In this document: positions 1 through 4,938 of the stretch, one piece after another
How positions within the stretch are numbered: position 1 is the first letter of the stretch
Layout: every line of letters starts with the position of its first letter
Assembly (NCBI RefSeq): GCF_020166415.1
Contig: NZ_JAIQXV010000039.1
Span: forward strand, 1-6,937
DNA from: Deinococcus multiflagellatus
GTDB taxonomy: Bacteria > Deinococcota > Deinococci > Deinococcales > Deinococcaceae
Reading direction: 5' to 3'
DNA: 6,937 nucleotides
Notes under the pieces: model-generated
What the model saw: only the letters and a program-made list of their open reading frames with translations
Told to the model about the DNA's origin: nothing
Databases searched by the model: none
Position numbers and translations under genes: made by a program

Positions 1-1
1 C

Positions 2-487
2 GGCAAGCTGCCGGTCTGGGCCTGCTTCAAAAAGCTTCAGACCGGTGAGATTCGCCGCTGGCACCGCCGGATGGTGGTTTACGGCGTGTCCTTGTGCCTA
101 TGTGCCACCAAGAATGCGGCTGGCGAGGTTCTGTACCTCGCCTACCGGGGCCACGCATCAAAGAATCTCCGCCGCTATGCGCAGCGCTGGCAGGCGGAAA
201 ATCTGCACGCCGCCCTCAAAACCAGAGGCTTCAATCTGGAAGACACCGGCCTGACGCAGGCTGAGCGCGTCTCGACCTTACTGACCTGTGTGTCGGCTGC
301 TTTCATCTGGGCTTGTGTGACAGGCCAGCTCCTGGCTGCCAGACAGCCCGTGAAACGCAAGAAACACGGACACCGTGCGGTGTCCGTGTTCCGACTGGGT
401 CTCGATCATCTCCAAGATCTCCTGCTCCACCCGTCGCCTTCGTCCTGGCGGGCACTTCAGGCCCTCATGCCCAGTTTTGACGGGTAG
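2..487 (+). CDS. IS4-family transposase, C-terminal part (cut by window edge)
   Basis: This is the C-terminal end of a DDE transposase that would cut and paste its own insertion sequence. The frame is open from the first bases of the window (Gly-Lys-Leu-Pro-Val-Trp...), so the start and the first catalytic aspartates lie outside. What remains is about 161 residues. The stretch YAQRWQAENLHAALK (codons near 176-220) matches the Y-(2)-R-(3)-E-(6)-K signature of the IS4 family exactly, with the E being the third catalytic residue. It is followed by a Leu/Ala-rich helical tail ending MPSFDG and TAG at 485-487. The ATG at 71 is internal and not a true start. A perfect 12-bp inverted repeat sits inside the coding sequence at 363-390. 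The IS right end should lie shortly after 487, but without the left end I cannot define its terminal repeat. The family call is firm; whether the copy is intact cannot be judged. Confidence 0.9.
   Translation, partial: GKLPVWACFKKLQTGEIRRWHRRMVVYGVSLCLCATKNAAGEVLYLAYRGHASKNLRRYAQRWQAENLHAALKTRGFNLEDTGLTQAERVSTLLTCVSAAFIWACVTGQLLAARQPVKRKKHGHRAVSVFRLGLDHLQDLLLHPSPSSWRALQALMPSFDG
363..390. repeat. Perfect 12-bp inverted repeat inside the IS4 transposase gene
   Basis: Bases 363-374 (AACACGGACACC) are the exact reverse complement of 379-390, with a four-base loop GTGC. The structure lies inside codons for His-Gly-His-Arg-Ala-Val-Ser-Val, about 100 bases before the transposase stop. It could form a strong mRNA hairpin in either strand. 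Its function is unknown. Confidence 0.85.
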
Positions 488-597
488 TCAGCTGCGCCGC
501 ATGCCGGCCGACGCCGCGACCCGCTGACGCCCGGTGCCTCTTCTCCACTGTAAGCGGCCGAGGATCATGCCACAGCGCTATGTTCTACCTTGAGCGT
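487..597. other. IS end and upstream region of the tetR-type gene
   Basis: This short non-coding stretch must hold the right end of the IS4-family element and the promoter of the downstream regulator. A weak 6-bp stem (GTCAGC at 487-492 with GCTGAC at 523-528) begins at the last base of the transposase stop codon and could be part of the IS end or a terminator, but there is no T-run. I cannot assign a terminal inverted repeat or target duplication because the IS left end is outside the window. Confidence 0.3.
586..591 (+). promoter_or_regulatory. Possible -10 box for a leaderless tetR-type mRNA
   Basis: TACCTT fits the TANNNT -10 pattern and ends six bases before the ATG at 598. That is the spacing typical of leaderless transcripts, which are common in Deinococcus. 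No Shine-Dalgarno precedes 598, and no convincing -35 is visible. The reading is inference only. Confidence 0.3.
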
Positions 598-1197
598 ATG
601 TCTGAGCAGGAATCACCAACGGTGACGAACACCCGTGAACGCATTCTCGATGCCACCATCGAAGTGGTGGCCGAGGATGGGTTCGGCCGCGCCACCACCC
701 GGTCCATTTCCATCAACGCCGGCGTGGCAGAGGTCACACTCTTCCGCCTGTTCAAGTCCAAGGCGAACTTGATCGTTGAAGTGTTTCTCAACCTCACCAA
801 CAGTTACCAGGAAGCGGCCCTGTCGCCCACCGGCAATCTTGAACAGGACCTGCAGCGGGTGGCCGAGCAGTACTACCGTCTCGCGCGGCGCAACCGCAAG
901 CTGATTCTGCGCATGCTGCCTGAAGTGGCGTATAACGTCACCCTCCGCAAAGCGTCCCTGCCGCTGCGCCAGAAAGTCATGACGAGCCTGCGCAGTCTCT
1001 TCGCGCATTACCAGAACGAAGGTCAGTTTCCCGGGCGTAACCTTGACGATCTCATGGCCGCGTTCATGGGGCCCATGGTCGGCAAGATTTTCCTCATGGG
1101 TGAAGTGTTCGACGTCGAAACCCACTTCGACGCGGCGCAGCACGTCAACGACTTCCTGTACGGCGTCAGCCAGGGTGAGTCACCGTCCCCATCATGA
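598..1197 (+). CDS. TetR/AcrR-family transcriptional regulator
   Basis: The gene encodes a one-component repressor of about 199 residues, a normal TetR-family length. The N-terminus has the family's DNA-binding fold: helix 1 (TRERILDATIEVVAEDGF), then a helix-turn-helix around residues 32-55 with the pattern ATTRSISINAGVAEVTLFRLF and SK, matching the usual A-GVS-GTLYRHF-SK form. The rest is a helical ligand/dimer domain whose ligand cannot be predicted. I place the start at ATG 598 because a TANNNT -10-like box lies just upstream and TetR proteins usually have a short arm before helix 1. An in-frame ATG at 580 would add six residues, and neither start has a good ribosome site. The stop overlaps the next ATG as ATGA at 1194-1197, so it is very probably co-transcribed with the PPTase and may control it and itself. 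I saw no clear palindromic operator upstream. Confidence 0.9.
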   Translation: MSEQESPTVTNTRERILDATIEVVAEDGFGRATTRSISINAGVAEVTLFRLFKSKANLIVEVFLNLTNSYQEAALSPTGNLEQDLQRVAEQYYRLARRNRKLILRMLPEVAYNVTLRKASLPLRQKVMTSLRSLFAHYQNEGQFPGRNLDDLMAAFMGPMVGKIFLMGEVFDVETHFDAAQHVNDFLYGVSQGESPSPS

Positions 1198-1928
1198 GCG
1201 GCGCCGCGCCGCACACGGCGGTGTATCTGGCGCACGCCGATGACTTCGCCGGCCTTGTGGCGCTGCTCACGCCAGAAGAACACATCCGTGCGCGCGCCAT
1301 CGCGTTGCCTGCCCCTCGGCGCCGGTACGTGGCGGCGCGCGCACTGGTGCGGACCGTTCTGGCTGCCCGGCTCGGCGCGCCGCCCCAGGCCCTGACATTT
1401 GCACTGGGGCCGTACGGCAAGCCGTACCTCGTCGGCCTGGACGTGCCGTTCAACCTCAGCCACACCGGTGATCACCTCGCCCTGGCCGTCGGCAACGGTC
1501 CTGTTGGGGTGGATCTGGAGGAAGTCCGCCCCCTCCAGAACAGTCACGCCATGCTGCAGACGGCCCTGGGCCCCTTGGAGCGCGAGCGGCTGCAGCGCCT
1601 GCCACCTGCACAGCATCTGGCCGCGTTCTACCGGGCCTGGGCCTGTAAAGAGGCCATCCTCAAGGCGCAGGGCGTGGGCCTGACGTACGACCTGCATGCC
1701 GTGCAGCTCACTGTGCCGGCGGACCTGCACGCCGCGCCCGTCCCCGAACAGGGACCTGAAGGGCCGTTCGGTCCGTGGCAGCTTTTTCTGCATTGGGTGC
1801 ATCCCACGCGTGTGCTGGCCCTGGCCAGCACCGGGCCCGGCATCACCTTGATCCCGGTTCAAACGGTGGAGGACCGGGAGGGCCGCTGGATCATCCACCC
1901 CGCTGCAGCGGTTCTGGAGCGGCGATGA
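1194..1928 (+). CDS. Sfp-type 4'-phosphopantetheinyl transferase
   Basis: The 244-residue product transfers the 4'-phosphopantetheine arm of coenzyme A to a serine of apo carrier proteins (ACP, PCP), switching on fatty acid, polyketide or nonribosomal peptide machinery in the cytoplasm. The size and all family motifs fit the Sfp/Gsp class: RRRYVAARALVR near 42-53 (CoA contact), GKPYL 75-79, FNLSHTGDHLALAV 86-99, the Mg-binding GVDLEE (D107, E109) and WACKEAILKAQGVGL 149-163 with W149, K152, E153 and K157. No essential motif is missing. The start ATG overlaps the TGA of the TetR gene and has no close Shine-Dalgarno of its own, which suggests translational coupling. No carrier protein or synthase lies in the window, so its partner is unknown. 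The nearby halogenase remnant suggests a specialised-metabolite role, but a housekeeping ACP role is also possible. Confidence 0.95.
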   Translation: MSGAAPHTAVYLAHADDFAGLVALLTPEEHIRARAIALPAPRRRYVAARALVRTVLAARLGAPPQALTFALGPYGKPYLVGLDVPFNLSHTGDHLALAVGNGPVGVDLEEVRPLQNSHAMLQTALGPLERERLQRLPPAQHLAAFYRAWACKEAILKAQGVGLTYDLHAVQLTVPADLHAAPVPEQGPEGPFGPWQLFLHWVHPTRVLALASTGPGITLIPVQTVEDREGRWIIHPAAAVLERR

Positions 1929-1965
1929 TCCTGGCGCCTGGCAGTCACCTGCACGGAGACCATGC

Positions 1966-1992
1966 CACGAGCCGACCACAGCTTCCCTCGTG
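1966..1992. repeat. Hairpin 1 of a twin-hairpin intergenic element
   Basis: CACGAG (1966-1971) pairs with CTCGTG (1987-1992) around a 15-base loop. The loop region contains the 14-base word GCCGACCACAGCTT (starting at 1971), which recurs in the next hairpin exactly 40 bases later. Confidence 0.6.
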
Positions 1993-2002
1993 AAGCCCTG
2001 AC

Positions 2003-2038
2003 CACGCCGCGCCGACCACAGCTTTCCGGCGCGGTGTG
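2003..2038. terminator. Hairpin 2, probable bidirectional terminator between convergent genes
   Basis: Bases 2003-2014 pair with 2027-2038 to give a 12-bp GC-rich stem with one G-T wobble (2006/2035) and a 12-base loop ACCACAGCTTTC. It lies 75 bases after the PPTase stop and 12 bases beyond the stop of the convergent halogenase remnant, the expected place for a shared terminator. No T-run follows on either strand, so it is not a classical intrinsic terminator. The word GCCGACCACAGCTT (2011-2024) repeats the one at 1971-1984. Confidence 0.5.
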
Positions 2039-2050
2039 ACGGTTCGATCG

Positions 2051-3039
2051 TTACACGGCCGAATCTGCCGAATGGCGCACCTGCGCCACTTGCCTCCCCG
2101 CTGCCGCAAGCGACGCCTGCGGCAGCGCCACTTCCTTGCGCCGCAGGTGCGAAAACAGCAGCGTCCGCAAATCCCTGGGCGCACGGGCCAGCGCCCAGAC
2201 CAGTGTCCGGACCTGCCGGGTGCGGGACAACACGTAGTGCCGCTCCTCCAACCGGCCAAAGCCGAACAGAGGCGGCACGCTGCGGCGGTCTCGCAGCGTG
2301 CCCATCAGGGCGCGCCCAGCACTGTCCGGCCCCGCCCGCCCCGCTGCCACCGCCTCACACACCCGCAGCCCTTCACTCCAAAGCTGAAGGGCACTCTGCG
2401 GCGCGCCGAACCACAACCCGGACTCCGGACTGCGCCGCAAGGCCGCCTGATGCGCGGGCGCGGCACCCAGCGTCCGGTGCAGGTGGGCCAGATGCAATGT
2501 GGAAAACATGGACCACAACAACCAGACGCGGGCGAACGCACTGCACAGCACGGGCGAACGCGTGGCAGCGTACGCCGCGTGCAACGTGTAATCCTGCTGC
2601 GCCGCCAGACCGCGTGACACCTGCTCAACGTACCGCAGACGCTGGGCATTCACGGTCCCCTCGTCAAACGCGCCGATCAACTCCTCGGCCAGCACTGCCA
2701 CTTGCTCAAGCCCATTATTCAGGCCGCGCGAGAACAGCGGATCGGTGTCCCACGCCGCGCGGTCCAGCAGGCAATACTGATCACCCACAATTTCGCTGGC
2801 GCTGTACTGGGTATGCGGGGCGTCCTGCCAGGGTCCAGTGCGTGTGGCGCCGCAAAACTGTTCGGCCAGTGCGGGGTACTGCTGCTGCACGTGTGCAAAG
2901 AGCTCTTCGGGCGTCCAGTCCACCCGCCAGCCCGTCCGTGCCGGGTCATAGGAAAGCCCCACACTCCAGGCAGGATTGGTCGCATCCACGTGATTTCCAA
3001 ACGGAACCATCCACATCCAGCCGCCATCAAACATGTGAT
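2051..3039 (-). pseudogene. Flavin-dependent halogenase-like protein, 5'-truncated by an IS6 element
   Basis: This is the C-terminal part (about 330 codons) of an FAD-dependent halogenase-like oxidoreductase of the tryptophan-halogenase superfamily; full-length members are usually over 500 residues. The remnant begins HHMFDGGWMWMVPFGNH, carrying WxWxVP, a close variant of the WxWxIP motif that marks flavin halogenases. It continues with NPAWSVGLSYDP and then IVGDQYCLL...DTDPLFSRGLNNG, the second FAD-contact region (D98-P99-L100 counted from the ATG at 3034). The N-terminal GxGxxG dinucleotide fold and the catalytic lysine are missing. The frame runs straight into the IS6 inverted repeat at 3040. 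The ATG at 3034 is an internal codon with no ribosome site. The C-terminus looks complete, with TAA at 2051-2053, and there is no internal stop or frameshift, so truncation is probably recent. Without the FAD-binding domain it cannot be an active halogenase. Substrate class cannot be told from this part. Confidence 0.85.
2076..2151. repeat. Nested perfect inverted repeats at the 3' end of the halogenase remnant
   Basis: An outer pair of 10-base arms (CGCACCTGCG at 2076-2085 with its exact complement at 2142-2151) encloses an inner pair (CGCTGCCGCA at 2099-2108 with 2118-2127, loop of nine). Both lie inside the last 35 codons, which read LRRKEVALPQASLAAAGRQVAQ. The structure could fold in mRNA of either strand. 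Confidence 0.7.
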
Positions 3040-3062
3040 GCAGGGGGTTGTGGCAAGTTGTT
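3040..3062 (+). repeat. IS6 terminal inverted repeat, left
   Basis: The 23 bases match the complement of 3837-3859 without mismatch. The inner part GGTTGTGGCAAGTT resembles the IS6-family end consensus. Confidence 0.9.
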
Positions 3063-3090
3063 GGAGCGTGAGGTGCGGTGGAGGTTCCCA

Positions 3091-3125
3091 GTGGCAGGCG
3101 GCCTGAAGTTCAGGCCGCCTGCCAC
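3091..3125. terminator. 15-bp perfect hairpin spanning the IS6 transposase stop codon
   Basis: GTGGCAGGCGGCCTG (3091-3105) is the exact reverse complement of 3111-3125, with a loop of AAGTT. The stop codon of the transposase (3110-3112) lies at the loop edge, so the stem includes the last codons (Val-Trp-Gln-Ala-Ala). The stem is very stable and probably ends transposase transcription or blocks read-through into and out of the IS, but no T-run follows on either strand. Confidence 0.6.
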
Positions 3126-3820
3126 ACGGTTTCTTGCCACGTTTTGAAGGCAGCCTGGCGATGATGACGACGGTAGCGAGCGGGAACGGTGGAGCGGGCA
3201 GGGTGGTGGAGATTCATGATTCGGGTGTGCAGACTGAGGAAGCCCTGTGCTCGTTTTCGTGATCTGAATCCTCGCTGTTGCCGTTCCTGCTGCCGTGTGG
3301 GGCGATGGGACTGCTCGATCAGGTTGTTGCAGCGGTCAGTCGATACGACCTGAACGTGCTCCACCCCGTGGAGCACGGGGGATTCCCGAAGGGCTGCACC
3401 ATAACTCCACAGCTTGTCGGTGTGGATGACCTCCGGCACATCGTATTCCCTCAGCAGACGGTGGAAGAACGATTTGGCGGCTTCAGTATCACGGTGTTCC
3501 TGAAGGAAAACATCCAGCACAGCTCCATGTTCGTCAACAGCTCGCCACAGCCAGTGTTTGACCCCGCCGGTGTCCACGTGCATTTCGTCTAAGGACCACC
3601 GGGAACCCCGACGGGGTTCCCGGTGGCGGAGGCCATGGGCAAAGAGGTCGCTGAATGTGATGCACCAGCTTCGAATGGACTCACGCGTCACGACGATGCC
3701 GCGTTCCAGCAGCAGTTCTTCGACATCCCGATAGCTGAGCGTGAAGCGGTGGTACAACCACACGGCGTAGCCGATCGCGAGAGGAAAACGGTAGCCAGGG
3801 AGTTTCTGACCGGTCAGCAC
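3110..3820 (-). CDS. IS6-family transposase
   Basis: The 236-residue DDE transposase catalyses replicative transposition of the surrounding IS. The start of the family fold is clear: RFPLAIGYAVWLYHRFTLSYRDVEELLLERGI (residues 11-42), then a helix-turn-helix-like part with ESIRSWC. Catalytic residues are D78 in WSLDEM, D135 in IHTDKLWSYGAA and E169 in NNLIEQSHRPTR, with about 33 residues between the last two, as in IS6 members. The length matches the family, so it looks intact. It starts with GTG at 3820, preceded at four bases by GGGTGA. The tail (NLHHPARSTVPARYRRHHRQAAFKTW) is basic. Two strong palindromes lie inside the gene (3356-3376 and 3596-3626) and a third spans the stop. Confidence 0.95.
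   Translation of the reverse strand: MLTGQKLPGYRFPLAIGYAVWLYHRFTLSYRDVEELLLERGIVVTRESIRSWCITFSDLFAHGLRHREPRRGSRWSLDEMHVDTGGVKHWLWRAVDEHGAVLDVFLQEHRDTEAAKSFFHRLLREYDVPEVIHTDKLWSYGAALRESPVLHGVEHVQVVSTDRCNNLIEQSHRPTRQQERQQRGFRSRKRAQGFLSLHTRIMNLHHPARSTVPARYRRHHRQAAFKTWQETVWQAA
3356..3376. repeat. Perfect 9-bp hairpin inside the IS6 transposase gene
   Basis: GTGCTCCAC (3356-3364) pairs exactly with GTGGAGCAC (3368-3376) around a CCC loop. It lies in codons for the VLHGVEHV part, between the second and third catalytic residues. Confidence 0.75.
3596..3626. repeat. Perfect 14-bp hairpin inside the IS6 transposase gene
   Basis: CCACCGGGAACCCC (3596-3609) is the exact reverse complement of 3613-3626, with a three-base loop GAC. 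It encodes residues around REPRRGSRW (about 66-75), directly before the first catalytic aspartate. Confidence 0.85.
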
Positions 3821-3836
3821 CGCGTCACCCTACCTG

Positions 3837-3859
3837 AACAACTTGCCACAACCCCCTGC
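3837..3859 (-). repeat. IS6 terminal inverted repeat, right
   Basis: This is the perfect 23-base partner of 3040-3062. The transposase GTG lies 16 bases inside it. Confidence 0.9.
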
Positions 3860-3928
3860 CATTAGTTCCAGCAGGGCGCTCAGGCGCCGTGTTCGCCACT
3901 GCCCAGACCGGACCATGGACACCTCTGT

Positions 3929-4303
3929 TCACTTTGGGTGCAGGTTGATTCCGGGTGAATCGTCACTGTCCATGCACTCGAAGGGAAAAACGCGCACCCC
4001 ATCACGCCCATACGCACGTAACTCCCCCCGGATGCGCCAGGTTCGCGCGGTGACCTGAACGGCAGTGATGAAGCGGTGGTGATTGGCCTCCGTCCTGTAC
4101 AACTTGGACAGGTTTTGTTCGGCGAGGGCCAGGCAGCGCCGCGCTCGATTCTGCGGTTCAATGGGTGGCCCATGCGGAGGCACCGTGACAGCGGCCAGAG
4201 GGGGCGCGGTTGGGGGCGGGATCAAGAGCTTGAGACCACCGCCCAGTATGGCGGCTGCCGCGCCAAGCGCGATGAACCGCCGTCGGTGAGGACTATTGTT
4301 CAT
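3929..4303 (-). CDS. Small exported protein with Tat-like leader, unknown function
   Basis: The 124-residue product begins MNNSPHRRRFIALGAAAAIL. Arg7-Arg8-x-Phe10-Ile11 followed by a mild Ala/Gly-rich hydrophobic stretch to about residue 27 resembles a twin-arginine signal or a signal anchor; no clear AxA cleavage site is visible. A Pro-rich linker (29-50) leads to a soluble domain of about 70 residues with two cysteines (C57, C110) that could pair outside the cytoplasm. The C-terminal pattern, a helix (RCLALAEQNLSKLY) then strands (WRIRGELRAY, GVRVFPFEC), resembles small secreted helix-plus-sheet proteins, but I do not recognise the family. I chose ATG 4303 because AAGGGA lies five bases upstream; the longer reading frame to 4528 lacks coding character and a ribosome site. 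It is the first gene right of the IS6 element and shares no unit with a visible neighbour. Confidence 0.7.
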   Translation of the reverse strand: MNNSPHRRRFIALGAAAAILGGGLKLLIPPPTAPPLAAVTVPPHGPPIEPQNRARRCLALAEQNLSKLYRTEANHHRFITAVQVTARTWRIRGELRAYGRDGVRVFPFECMDSDDSPGINLHPK

Positions 4304-4622
4304 CGTGGTCCCTTGCCCAGCTGCCGCGAGACCAGCCCTGACCAGGCGTCGCTGTTTGTCCGCATGGTCACCAGCAGCACCGGATATGGGCAGTGGCCAC
4401 GCCATGAGGTGAATGAGGACTGGGGAGACAGCGTCTGAGCGGACGTCCAGCCTCGATGCCCCTCTGTCTGTCGATACACAGACCACCACCGGGGGCACCC
4501 TGGACCACAAGCCTTGATGGCCTGACACCGAACACCCGCCAGGGTGTCATCTTGCGGATACGCTAGCGGCAGCGGCACGGGCGGCCAAAACACCCTGCGC
4601 CCGTGGCGCCAACGCTGAAACG
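4304..4622. other. Stretch without a convincing gene
   Basis: Several short frames are open here on both strands, but none combines a ribosome site, coding-like third positions and a recognisable domain. The part nearest 4303 must contain the promoter of the exported-protein gene. An 8-bp stem with a 14-base loop (CACGGGCG at 4576-4583 with 4598-4605) lies near the right end. Confidence 0.5.
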
Positions 4623-4630
4623 TCAGTGTT
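4611..4630. terminator. Weak hairpin at the end of a doubtful small ORF
   Basis: AACGCTGA (4611-4618) pairs with TCAGTGTT (4623-4630) with one wobble and an AACG loop. On the - strand it covers the TGA of the 4623-4760 ORF. With the neighbouring stem at 4576-4605 it could end transcription, but no T-run is present. Confidence 0.3.
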
Positions 4631-4760
4631 CAGGGTCATGGGCAGACCACCGATGACCCAACGTCGCTTTCACTGGGAATTCGCCCAGGATCACGTGCCG
4701 CTCGAACAACGGTGGGCACTTCAGCAGCCGGAGGAGGCGAAACCAAAGCGTGTATCTCAT
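4623..4760 (-). CDS. Doubtful 45-residue ORF
   Basis: The frame reads MRYTLWFRLLRLLKCPPLFE and continues RHVILGEFPVKATLGHRW to a charged end. About 70 percent of third positions are G or C, lower than in the clear genes here. There is no Shine-Dalgarno. TACCCT ten bases before the ATG could be a -10 box for a nearly leaderless message. The frame is open to a GTG at 4832, which would add 24 residues. No family is recognised; it may be a small protein or a gene fragment. Confidence 0.3.
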   Translation of the reverse strand: MRYTLWFRLLRLLKCPPLFERHVILGEFPVKATLGHRWSAHDPEH

Positions 4761-4938
4761 GGTGTCAACTAGGGTACATCGGCTCGTATGCAGCGACTCA
4801 GGCTCCTTGAGCGGCCAATGACCTATGTGCACCTCCGCCCATACCCAGGCGTCCTGGCTTCAGGCAGGCCGTTCATTGCGCCGCTCGACCTCACTCCCTT
4901 CAGCAAGCGCGAGTGCCCCCACGCCGTAAGCTGGGCGG

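Larger units (their letters stand above)
3040..3859 (-). mobile_element. Complete IS6-family insertion sequence, about 820 bp
   Basis: The element is bounded by 23-base perfect inverted repeats (3040-3062 and 3837-3859), starting GCAGGGGGTTGTGGCAAGTT at the left tip. It encodes one transposase on the - strand. Size, single ORF and repeat form fit the IS6/IS26 family, whose members move replicatively and normally leave 8-bp target duplications. The flanks differ (CATGTGAT on the left, CATTAGTT on the right), so no duplication is seen. The exact tips could lie a few bases inside the 23-base match, but shifting them does not restore a duplication. The left junction cuts the halogenase gene. Confidence 0.9.

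Noticed and set aside
1023..1979. 318-residue open frame on the - strand opposite the TetR and PPTase genes
   Set aside because: It lies opposite two clearly recognised genes and its composition is Gly/Arg/Gln-rich without a domain; it is a shadow of GC-rich coding DNA.
2203..3147. 314-residue open frame on the + strand opposite the halogenase remnant
   Set aside because: Its composition is extreme (Arg, Pro, Thr, Ala) and it lies opposite a recognised family with conserved motifs.
3860..3928. Search for the missing halogenase N-terminus right of the IS6 element
   Set aside because: No frame on the - strand shows a dinucleotide-binding motif or joins the halogenase frame.
4304..4528. Upstream extension of the exported-protein frame by 75 residues
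   Set aside because: The extension lacks coding character, and the ATG at 4303 has AAGGGA at five bases followed by a typical leader.
4788..4938. ATG at 4788 opening a 123-residue + strand frame, considered as a gene before the 411-residue protein
   Set aside because: Most of it overlaps the well-coded gene in another frame, and the part before 4939 has no ribosome site or domain.
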